Assembly (NCBI GenBank): GCA_016169945.1
Contig: JADLSH010000231.1
Location: 868,001-932,000 of the forward strand
Direction: 5' to 3'
Origin: Trachythela sp. YZ-2020
Taxonomy: Eukaryota; Cnidaria; Anthozoa; Malacalcyonacea; Clavulariidae
Length of the DNA stretch: 64,000 bases
This document shows, piece after piece, positions 19,790 to 29,982 of the stretch (positions are counted from its first letter, which is position 1; each line of letters begins with the position of its first letter). The translations under genes were made by a program, and so were the position numbers. Under the pieces are notes generated by a model. The model made no database searches and was not told the DNA's origin. It saw only the letters and a program-made list of their open reading frames with translations.

Positions 19790-22239
19790 ACTCCTATTGG
19801 AAGTCAGGGGGAGTGAATACAGAAATCACAAAATCCAAACTGTGGCGGTGAAGTTGTGTTTTCTTTTAGAATTTAATATGACGATTTCTATGAAGTAAAA
19901 GGTATAAATTCAAAAAATATATTCCCAGTAAACTATCGTCGAGTTTACGAACTGTATATGTTGATGACTACCTCTAGTCTAAACGTATAGAATAAAGAAC
20001 TGTGTATCAATACTATATTTCGAAAGATATTATATGTATTTAGCTGAATTTTGAAGTTAAATAGCTAGTAAATAACAAACACATGGCCGATACTACAGTT
20101 ATATTTCCTCACACTTTCACTAAAGGTTAATTATATTTGGCTGATTATTTCAAATGAGTTATGAGACTTGCCTATTTACACACGACATTGATATTTTGAG
20201 CCCTGTAGACTTGTTGCCATGTTTAGGACTTCAAATATATATATTTCTACTCTGAAACTGCATGAAGGAATTTGTAGCTACAGCCATTTATGAATAAGGT
20301 CTATGAGGTATAACTGATAACCATTTTTACACGAAGAATAATTGACTTTTTTAACAATTGTTGTATTATGCAAAAGCTGATTTTGAAGGCATTCTCAATT
20401 CTGATAACTATTCACATAATTTCTGCATTTTGACCACTCTACCTTTCACCAAGATATTTTATTAAATTCATTCCATGATTTTGATACTTTCTAGGTCATT
20501 GAAAAGGCAAATATTGGTACAAGAAATAAGGCAAGATCAGTAAAACTGTGCAAGATACAAGTGACATTGAACAAGACCAGGTCATTGACCTGATGGTATT
20601 TCAACAAACTGCTGAAAATTACACTTAGATATGATGAAATTAAAAATTCAATTGGCACATCATATAAATTGTCATACACTGTATGCCTGTAAAATCTTCG
20701 TATCTAAGAATCATTCCAATGGATTATACCAGTATACAAAATATGCCAGTCAGTGAAAGGCCTGCATGAATAGTTTTCAAATGATGAATATATATTGATT
20801 TTTAAAAATTAATATAACTTAATACACAACATGTCATTATTAATATTATAAATAAAAATACTAGTAGCTTTTGATAATACAGATTTTAACAGTGTATCTG
20901 CAAATTACAGTTGGTCTCTTTGAAACAGGAGTACACAATGCACAGTTCTTGTTGACTGTCTTAGCACAGTTGGAGGTCCAATTATTGGATTTCTGTCCAT
21001 CAATATGGTTTTTGCTGTCTAAACAATAATTATCACATTTCTGTCTTATAGTGATTGTTTATATGTTACCAGGCTGGCCTAGTAAGCAAGACAACCTGGC
21101 GATAACTTGCAGGTTGCATCTCTTTCATCCAGGCACATGGACTAGCCTGGTTAATGAGTGGTTATATATGGGGAATATTTATCTGTGCTACTCACTAGAG
21201 ATATTGCCTGCTTTAAGTCAGATTTCAGGAACTGGGTCAGCTCAGTTGATAAATGCAAAGTAATTTTTACAAGAAAAAATAATTACACAGCAAGAGGTCA
21301 TTTTGTGGGCTGTCCCATTCGAACTTTCTTATAAACAGGCCTTAACTTGGGAAAGAAAATAAAACCTAAGTATCATCTAGAGTGATCAAGTTAATGTAAA
21401 AATGCACTATTTCATTGATTTCATTCGCATTTCATGTCTGCTGACAACAATAAAACATTAGAACAATAACAGAGCACCGCATATTGTACATACAGAAGTA
21501 AAATAACCATTCAGGGCAGTAAAATCAAAATATAAAATGTATACTATTACTTTTCATAACATCATAGAAAATTACTTGTTCAAATAATATAAACTGTTCA
21601 ATAAGTAATGTAAGGGATCAATGGATCATGTCCATGAACTTCTCCTTTAATAGTTGAAGCTGAAATATTTTTAACTTAGTAAGGCTAGAAGCACATTGAA
21701 TTTTCATTCGGCCATTGCTCCGAAGAGTGAAATAACAAAATAATCCGACCAATGAACGATATATCCATGTATTATGAACGTCGCATACGAACAAATATTA
21801 CTGAATTTTATCGACAGGAAGTTCTGATCTGTCTAATCCTTCGCCAACATTTTAGAAAAGCTTGAAACGCATAATCCACAAGGAAAATCGAAGATTTTCG
21901 AATCTATATGAGTCTCACCTCTAGCGTTCACCCCCCGGATTAAAGATCTAATAATTACGTAATGTCCAAATTAATTGGATTCACGTGACTAGCTTTTACC
22001 AGGGCCTCGTCCGTTTTCGGCGATCTCTGGGTACGAGGTTGACTCAATAATTGTTTTAGAAGACGTCATTTACGAACTAATGAAGGAAAAATTAGAATTT
22101 ACTATAAAGAATGAAGAATTGAGAGAGAAATATACGATCATGTACCAAACTATCTAGGTGTACTATCTAGTATGGGACTTCGCGTCCTTTTATAGTTACA
22201 CCCACCTTAGGGTAAATCTTTTAAATAAAATTAGTTCAA
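19790..22239. other. Long stretch with no recognised gene
   Basis: About 2.4 kb, AT-rich, only short chance ORFs. It lies between the two remnants of an MFS unit (18469-18690 and 22784-23190), where an MFS gene would be expected, but I see no trace of its motifs. Confidence 0.45.
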
Positions 22240-22782
22240 CAAGACAAAAATCAGAGCAACTACCAGTCAGCGGCTGCACGGAGGCTTTAGAGCAATTGGG
22301 CTGAAAGACATTGGATTATTTGGATAAACTTCGTTTGTCTCACAGGCTGACAATGGCATACAAGTACTTACATGGTTATATTAACATTGATCTTGACGTT
22401 AAGTTTAGCAAAAACATTCATCATCGGATACAAGAAGATGTAATGATGTTCGCTTGCCGCTAACCAAACGTAGTTGGGGTCAACAGAAGCTTACGTACCA
22501 TATTTTTAAGATTGGAATAATTTACTCTACTCGAGAAGTCGATAGCTTTTTAACTTTTAAACATTTTATTAAAAGCAATTTTTAATTGACAAGTTTAATT
22601 TTGGATTGGATTTTATACTTTGTTAGTAACTTATCATATATTCTAAACTTTATCGTAAATTAATTGTATAGAATATTGCATTATTGAATATTGTAATCTA
22701 TTTCACAGAATCTCTCTGAAAACCACGTATGTGATGGGAGCCTCGTGTTCCAATATTACTTTAATAATAATAATAATAATTC
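22240..22782 (+). pseudogene. LINE 3' fragment with (TAA)n tail
   Basis: Broken reading of a CR1-like C-terminus: LRLSHRLTMAYKYLHGYINI, then DVRLPLTKRSWGQQKLTYHI and TREVDSFLTFKHFIKSNF* ending at about 22585. The 3' UTR ends in a TAATAATAATAATAAT tract at 22762-22780. 5' truncated with several frameshifts. Confidence 0.7.
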
Positions 22783-22783
22783 C

Positions 22784-23190
22784 ATGTCAAAAACGTTGAA
22801 AATATTTCCGAAATGAAGCAATGCAAATTCTGCAAAAGAATTTAGTAAATTTGTCATTTGAAGAGATCTTTTATTGAAGCCAATAATATAGTTTTCGCAT
22901 ATGCAGTTTATACGACAGACTTTATTAGACGACAGCTGAATGGCACGGCAACATGATGTTTGTTCGAGCGACACAGACATTTTTAATTGTTTGGAACTAG
23001 AAAAGACGGAAACTATTCCATAAGTTGCAGTAGATTGTGTTGAGTTAATGGCCTTGCGTTGTGTCTATTGACATTTGTCTAGCTAATGAGTGAACGTACA
23101 TGTGCTTGCTTGTGCCCCAATAGGATATATCAAGTAATGTGGAAATGAACTAGAAACTTATAAAAGTACAGTACTGTCAAGAAATAACTT
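22784..23190. repeat. Remnant of the MFS unit 5' flank
   Basis: Matches 5300-5600: AAACGTTGAAAATATTTCCG, TTTGTCATTTGAAGAGATCT, AGCCAATAATATAGTTTTCG, ACGACAGACTTTATTAGACG, AACTAGAAAAGACGGAAACT, TGTGTTGAGTTAATGGCCTT. Same orientation as in copy A, more diverged than A is from B. Confidence 0.82.
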
Positions 23191-23194
23191 AACA

Positions 23195-23565
23195 TTGCAT
23201 CTGCCCGCGTTCCGTGCCTCCAGAGCGCCCGCGTCTGCAGGAATATATTCCCGCATGAATGGAAGGCGAGCAGGGTGTCATGCACCAGTATTTAAAAGTT
23301 GTGCTAAGAATAACCCAAGTAACTATCGGTCTATATCCGTTATTCCAGTTGTTGTAAAAAGCAATTATATGAATATTTTAACATAAATAAGCTTTTAACT
23401 CCCTGTCAATCTGGATTTCGATCATTGCATAGTACTTTAACGGCATTACTTGAAGCTACAAATAGTTGGTCCGTTAATGTTGACAATGGTCTAGTAAACG
23501 AAGTTGTTTTCATCGATTTAAAGAAAGCTTTTGATACGATTGATGCTACCAAAGACTTAATACTT
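23195..23565 (+). pseudogene. LINE RT N-terminal fragment
   Basis: PVFKSCAKNNPSNYRSISVI (23283-23340) and, after a frameshift, LLTPCQSGFRSLHSTLTALL and [15 protein letters not shown] (23390-23550) are RT motifs 0-A of a CR1/L2-like LINE. It is cut before the YADD box. Confidence 0.8.
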
Positions 23566-23753
23566 TAACGCGTGATGCATTTTCTGAAAGGGAGGACCCC
23601 ATATAACAACACATGGTCTATCTCTACTCAAGAGCAGCCTTCCTACACAATTCGTACATTTGATTTTCCATGTAGACCTATTATTGACACAACAGGCACT
23701 GTTTATCAACCCGTTACCAAATACCTTACTAACCTACGAATCCAATATTTTCT

Positions 23754-23896
23754 CGGTATCTCGTTCGATAGGACTAATAGTGGAAGGTGTTTGTAGCTCA
23801 TGACTAGGTCTAAAAATGTATATAAATTTTCGTTCGAATATTCCATCTACAAAAACCTTCCACTATATATTAGTCCTATTGAACGAGATGCCGAGA
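23754..23896. repeat. Hairpin element
   Basis: Arms TCTCGGTATCTCGTTCGATA and GAACGAGATGCCGAGA, extending through AGTGGAAGGTGTTTGTAG / CTACAAAAACCTTCCACT. Loop about 45 bases. Probably a rearranged LINE or small foldback insertion. Confidence 0.7.
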
Positions 23897-23978
23897 AAAA
23901 TCGTGATATTTACCCATACCTTATACTGGCATCACTCCCATCATAAATACACGAATTTGCGGTTAATGCTCAGCAACT

Positions 23979-24056
23979 GGACTCAGTATAAGCTTAGTTG
24001 GTTAGAGCGCTGCACCGGAATCGCAGGACCGCAGTTCGATTCCTGCAAGATGGCCT
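23979..24056 (+). repeat. tRNA-like sequence, probable SINE head
   Basis: Pol III box A TAAGCTTAGTTGG (23989-24001) and box B GCAGTTCGATTCCTGC (24031-24046; the T-stem pairs) at correct spacing. The acceptor stem does not pair, so not a functional tRNA. A tRNA-derived SINE promoter is more likely. Confidence 0.6.
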
Positions 24057-24060
24057 AAAG

Positions 24061-24790
24061 TTGCATTTTCTATAACGAATTCAACACAGTTTCGACTCGA
24101 CGCTGTTTTCCCTCATGATCAAACTGTCTCCTAAATACTTGTATCTTAGCTTTTATCTGTCAAAATATTAAATCTTACAACGCGTCTTGAAATCTGATCT
24201 TATTTAAACAACACTTAGAAAGAATTCAAAGAATGACTCTTGCACTCAAAGTTCAAACTCAGTTTAAACTGGATAATATATCAATTAACATCTCAAAGTC
24301 AAACTCTGAACTCATCACTCGTGTGATATGGTCTGATATGAAAATAATCAAAGCGGCACCGAAGCTCGGAAAACTCAAAATGCAGCTGAAAATTAAAAAG
24401 TTGAAAAATAAAATATAACCTATGAAATAGGAAGTAAAATATACTGATCTTTCTTGTATAAAAGTCCAAATACAACTTTAATGGCTGTTTTGCCTTCGAA
24501 AGAAAGCTATTTTGGTTTTGGAATCCTTCTCTTGTTCAAAACAAAAGCCTATTATATTTTCAAATATTCCTTGAGCCTAAATTCTCGGATATCTTTTAAG
24601 AAAAAACGGTAAAATAATTTGCCATTTTCCCTGGTAACACACATATGTATTACTTTGGACGAAAGATTGGTGTTCTTCTTCAAGCGCAAAATGTTTTGTA
24701 TTCTTATTTCTGACTTCGCGCGATATATAAGGCCTGCTCAGGGCCTGCTACGCACTGAGTTAAATACAACTGCAGGACTTGCTGCAATTG
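24061..24790. other. No gene seen
   Basis: AT-rich; possibly includes the body of the tRNA-like SINE. No ORF with recognisable motifs. Confidence 0.4.
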
Positions 24791-24796
24791 TTAGCC

Positions 24797-25360
24797 AGGC
24801 AAAAAGTGTCGCCAAAAACACGGCGGATTTTGGCTTTTGCTGATGCCGTATTGACGCCGCTTGTAACCACTAGGAATTTCCGTCGAATTCCGAGAGTTTC
24901 CGATCTGTTCCGATAGTTTAAAAAATATCTTTATGCAATTTTTAAGTTTACAAATGTTTTTATTCCTTTGCTTGCACCCTCAGTCAATCAATCTATTAAA
25001 TATTTTCTGTTGGTAGAAAAAACTAGGCCGAATCTGTAAAAATCACTAAAAAAATCGCTGTAAAATTCAATAGCTGTATTGAAGTCTATTTTCAGCTTTT
25101 AGTCATTGCTGTACTTGCTGTAGAACGTGAGTATATCGATGTTTTCCAAGTGGTGTATTTTTCGACTCCGTACCTATATACATGGCGGCCATCATGAGTG
25201 GCTTCAAAGATGGCGGCCAAGTTATCGTTCCAGTCCCCTTAGAGTTCACTGCTTCTAACGCATACTCAGACAAATTTCCCACCTGTTACCAGTGGCATCA
25301 ATATCAAGATGGCGTCAGAAAAGGTCAAAATCCGCCATGTTTTTGGCAACACTTTGTTGT
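24797..25360. repeat. Imperfect foldback element
   Basis: Left arm GTGTCGCCAAAAACACGGCG and ATTTTGGCTTTTGCTGATGC pair imperfectly with right-arm GATGGCGTCAGAAAAGGTCA and CCGCCATGTTTTTGGCAACA. Arms about 75 bases, loop about 420. Ends and target duplication not resolved. Confidence 0.55.
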
Positions 25361-25387
25361 GTCGAGCACTCCCTGAGCTCCAGCAAT

Positions 25388-25608
25388 AATACGGAACTTT
25401 AGATTTGACGACGGCTACGAGAACGACTACGACTACGAGATTTTTCCGTCAAATATCTGCTAATACAAACTTGTTATCATCCTCTCTTTGGCACAGCACA
25501 TCTTTATAACAACAGTTGAGCCATTGAAGCGAGTACAATTAGCAGATATTTGACGGGAAAATCTCGTAGTCGTAGTCGTTCTCGTAGCCGTCGTCAAATC
25601 TAAAGTTC
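25388..25608. mobile_element. MITE with ~70-bp inverted repeats
   Basis: Ends ACTTTAGATTTGACGACGGC and GCCGTCGTCAAATCTAAAGT, with arms extending through GAGAACGACTACGACTACGA to CAAATATCTGCTAAT. The loop is about 80 bases. Clear nonautonomous DNA transposon; family and target duplication not decided. Confidence 0.85.
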
Positions 25609-26598
25609 TCTAGTATAGCTCAGTGCTGCTACAGAGGAGATTCCGTCAGTATACCACAATGCATTGCGCTGTAGTTTTTTTCGAAATCAAAATTTTTGGC
25701 AGGAGCGGCGAGAAAATTGCTGATTTTTACTTAGTATTTTCTCTTTGAAAATCAGATATTTTTAAAGGTACGTGTTGAAATTATTGTACTATGTTTATCA
25801 TATTTCACGGTTACAGTTTAGTTTTGTTTTCTTTCTACGATGTGGTTTAGTTATATTAATTTACATATGTATTGACCTAATGTTCGGGTTACTACTCAAG
25901 CCGTAAAAATAGCTTTGAAATATGAGGAGTTTCTCTTTCAATTGATACCAAGAAATAAAAAAAGACTCCACAAACCAACGAGGGATCGCATTTTGAAAAT
26001 GGGGTATTTTGTGATATTCATGCTGCTAATTAAATATCCAATTAGAGCGCTCTGCTTCGATAAGTCATTTGTTCAAAACCCCCTAGGACATAAACTTTGT
26101 GTTTATAAGCCCAAACTTATATGAATTACCCATTGATAGTGTAGAGAAAATCATTTAGAAATTTTATAATATCTTTATTAGGGTTTAGTATGCACAATGT
26201 CAATGGTATATTTTCTGTTTTCTTTATACCATTACCTAGCTAATTCAGTTAACCTTGAATTATATAAAGTTTTGAAGCTTTGTTATCATTTTACAGAGCC
26301 ATAGACAGTTTTCATTTTAGGCCTGGTTTAGTCTATTTTGTTGTAACTGTCATGACTAAGTCATGTTCGACAATGAGAAATAGTGTGGATCTATTTTGTC
26401 TTTTGTGTGCTCTATGTAAATCAGTTTTTACTCTACCTAGTATAGAGATATATGCACACTCTGTTACATTGGCCACCTTGATATTTTCACAGTTACAACT
26501 AAATAGAAACCAGCCATTATGTAACTTTGAATATGAAAGCTGAAAAATGAGATATATCTGTGTGAGAAAATCGGCATATCAAACTTCACCGAGCAGTT
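25609..26598. other. No gene seen
   Basis: Roughly 1 kb of AT-rich sequence; short ORFs without motifs. Confidence 0.4.
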
Positions 26599-26606
26599 CA
26601 CATAGA

Positions 26607-26754
26607 CAGGGGCGGACTGGCTACCTCAGATGGGCCTGGGCTAGAGGGGACCTGTACTTTTTGAATCATATGTAAAAGCCCATTTCAAAGGGCCTTACAA
26701 GCAGGGGCCCACTGGGCTTTTCCCAGGTGAGCCCGACTAGCCATTCCGCCCCTG
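26607..26754. mobile_element. hAT-type MITE, 148 bp
   Basis: Ends CAGGGGCGGACTGGCTA and TAGCCATTCCGCCCCTG, flanked by perfect 8-bp direct repeats CACATAGA (26599-26606, 26755-26762). The CAGGGGCGG terminus and 8-bp duplication fit the hAT superfamily. GC-rich against its surroundings. Confidence 0.92.
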
Positions 26755-27074
26755 CACATAGAATACACTCCGGTGCTATAGGGATGTTTACATGAAAATT
26801 GACTCTCTAGCAACAAATTTGTTTTGCTCTAAGGTAAAAACATTAAATCCTTAGATTATTGTCCAATACCCTCAACCTTATATATTAGTCCATCTCAAGG
26901 ATACTAAACCTTATACATAGGTTTATGTATTATTATGTATTATTTTGTGTCCATGATATAATTTTAAGACTTTAATTACAACATGTTGTGCTTTGATTTC
27001 TAACCTAATCAATGAATAATTAAATACACTGTAGTAGCGTATTTATAGGCGTGTGTTCATTAAGTGCAACAGTG

Positions 27075-27202
27075 CAGTATATGGTGGCTAACTCAGATAC
27101 ATTGGCCATGTGTTTGGTAGCAAGTACATGTAATGTAGATGTTAGACATCAGTTCCTAGCTTGCTCTCATACATCTGAAATTGACCACCATAATATACTT
27201 AG
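27075..27202. repeat. Imperfect hairpin
   Basis: AGTATATGGTGGCTAACTCAGA faces TCTGAAATTGACCACCATAATATACT. Mid-sized loop. Possible old MITE. Confidence 0.5.
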
Positions 27203-27785
27203 TTAAAACCCACCTATTTTATTGTATATTTAAAAGTTTATGTTGTATAATTATGAGGGATGAGATTTCATCTTTAAAAATAATTTATGTCTATTTTGGC
27301 TTGGGGCGAGTCTGTCAAGTTCAGTAACTTTAGATGTTCATTCATCTGCATAACAGTAATGACCGTAAACCAATCTCAGGTGGCTTGTCTGGCTTGTAAT
27401 AGTCCATGCATGTTGTCAGGAAATCTTCATGTAGTTAGCTCCTTCATAGTGTAACATGAAGCATTACATGTCAGGTGGTAGTGTGCTAGTCCAGGGATTT
27501 ATCATTGAATTAATTGTATTGTAAGCATCTGTCCGGCTGTCCGTTTAGATTCATACAATATACACGATGTACACATTTCTTTGACATTTCTTCCTAAAAT
27601 TAAAGATCATAATCATTTAAATACTTGTTAGAATGTATTTATCAATGCGACTACCTCATGAATATCAATCTCAATTTTGAATATTTTTGTAAAACAATAG
27701 TGTGTACACAGACATAATATTGCATTACGTATGCTTTATTTACTGTCAGTAAACTAGTCCAAATAGAAAATATCCTTTGTCTGAT
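27203..27785. other. No gene seen
   Basis: AT-rich spacer without recognisable features. Confidence 0.35.
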
Positions 27786-27787
27786 GG

Positions 27788-28225
27788 TTGTAAGGCAATT
27801 ATGAGAGTTAATGAGAGTTGCAACTCTCGCTCGCGTTTGGCCGTCAACTGTCATCGTCTCTCATATATGCACTCTCATCAACTCTCATCAAGTTTGAGCT
27901 GGCCCAAATTTGATGAGAGATGATGAGAGTTTTGCTCGTTTGACCGGTCATGAGAGTTGCATAAGAATTTTAAACAACGTATAGCCAGACTAGTGTTTTG
28001 CACTTTCTATAAGAATTAGCTTAACAAAACAACACGTTATGACTGTGTCTATAGCAAGAAAAGCTAAAAAGGAAATTTAAACACTTTGTTTACCAAAATT
28101 TAAGAATTATTCTCAGGGCTCCGTTTCACGCGCTAAATTATATCTGTCGCGACTCTCATGCAACTCTTGTTCTCGTTTGACCGGGGCAAGAGAGTTGAAC
28201 AAACTCTCATGCAAACTCTCACTTG
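27788..28225. repeat. Cluster of GAGAGTT / AACTCTC motifs
   Basis: About ten copies of GAGAGTT or its complement in both orientations, with the longer phrase CTCGTTTGACCGG twice (27932, 28165). Likely a decayed repeat with internal inverted pieces. Function not evident. Confidence 0.5.
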
Positions 28226-28284
28226 CCAAATCTCGTACCAGTAACTGAAAGAGTTTTTAGATGATATTCAGCGACATGTAATGA

Positions 28285-28408
28285 GAGACCTACAAATAGG
28301 AAAAATACTAAACAGGTAGTACTAACAGGAGTTCTCACACATACATGCGTGTTGCATGTATGTGTGAGAACTCCTTTTAGTACTATCTGTTTAGTGTTAT
28401 CTCTATTT
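28285..28408. repeat. Hairpin element
   Basis: AGTTCTCACACATACATGC / GCATGTATGTGTGAGAACT at the core, extended by AATACTAAACAGGTAGTACT / AGTACTATCTGTTTAGTGTT. Near-perfect stem of roughly 55 bp with a tiny loop. Confidence 0.82.
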
Positions 28409-28410
28409 GA

Positions 28411-29982
28411 GAACATGCAAGAGCATATGTTAATTATGTTTGACACAGAAATCACAAACAATCACATCCACAAATTGTGCAAATCAATAATTATTAAATA
28501 TCTTGAAGTTCGATTTCATCATGAAGCTAAAAGCTTAAAGAAAATTTAAATCAATAGATAATTCATACTTAGTCATATTTCATGTAACATATTTGTAAGT
28601 CTTTTCCATGACGTGCTCTACCACAATCCCTAAATCTTTATGTCTGACATTGATATGTGCACTATTGTTGTAAAGTATATGTAGTTGGGCAGTGGTTAGA
28701 CTTCGCTTGGAGCCAGTCTAAAATGGAGAAGTAAAACAACTCCTTGGGCAAGTGATAACACCCTCAAGCCTCCCACGCTTGGGTAACAGTATTAAACACA
28801 GTTTATTCATTTATAATATATAATTAGTATAATAATTAGTATAATAAAGATTTTAGTAACCGTATATACTTGTCTATTTTCTGTTGTATATCGTCTTATC
28901 GAAACATACTGAAACGAGTTTCGATTTAAAAATTTATTAACACAACTAGTAACAAACACTATAAAAACAGTGGCGAGGCACAGGACAAAACAACGCCACA
29001 AACTTAAAAGTAAGTTCAAAACCCGCTAATAATTTTGGTAATAAGATATTTCGATCATGGATTTTATCTTGTATTACGGACACAATTGTGCAGGAAATAT
29101 CTATATTTCTTACCTTGATTCTTGAGAAGTTGTCATATAAATTTGTGATTTGATTCACAATTCACAAGCACTTGGATTTTGTTGTTTTCCAAAACAAATT
29201 TGCTTACTAACAGTATCGATCTCGTCAAGCTATTAATCATAACATTTTAAGACTGTTATAAAAGGATAAATTCTCTTGATTCTTGGTTAAAAAAACAAAA
29301 AAATTCACAGCAAAAAACTTGTTCGAAACCTCTTTCTGCTCGCCTCGCGGCTTCCTCGCCCCTCGTGCTAAACATGTATTCGTGACGTTGCATCCGGGAC
29401 TTGAATAGCTGCGTTCCCAAATTTTATCCTCGATGCCCCCCCTAGTGTTATTTATAATCTCTACGATAATGGCCACATAATTTTGTTCGTCAGTCCACTC
29501 ATTCGCATGCGTCAGGAGGAGGATAATCGCCGACAAAATTTGTAGTGTGAACCAGGCTAAAGTCTCACGTACGTGCTGCGGTACAAGGCGACTCCATCGA
29601 CCTAGTCAGTAGTGTCAGGGTTTAGTAGCTAAGTTGGGGGAGGGAGGGGACAGGGAGAGTGGGATCAAGTTGGGAGAAGGAGGGGAGGGGGAGAGTGGGA
29701 TATTATTAAGTAGTTTATTAAAAAACTATCTTGCAGTTACAATAACTGAATTAGCGAGCTTAATACATTACAATAAAGCTAACCAAATCTAGGTATTTAC
29801 ACAATATAAATACTAATATTGCTAATCTAGTTAAAATATTTAAAAGTAAAAAAGGATTGTGCTCTCTTTGTTCTACAAGCAATAGTGTCATTAAATAAAT
29901 AGTATTGTTCACAAAACCTCCTTAAGTAAAAATTGTGATCACAAACAACGGGCTTAGGTAATAGATTTGAAATAGTGGATGG
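28411..29982. other. No gene seen
   Basis: About 1.6 kb. Includes purine-rich GGGGGAGGGAGGGGACAGGG near 29636 but no ORF with recognisable motifs. Ends at the minisatellite. Confidence 0.4.

Noticed and set aside
22240..23565. A single continuous LINE
   Set aside because: The 3' end fragment precedes the RT N-terminal fragment and they are separated by the MFS 5' flank, so they are separate insertions.
23979..24056. Functional tRNA gene
   Set aside because: Acceptor stem unpaired, no terminator T-run directly after; treated as SINE head.
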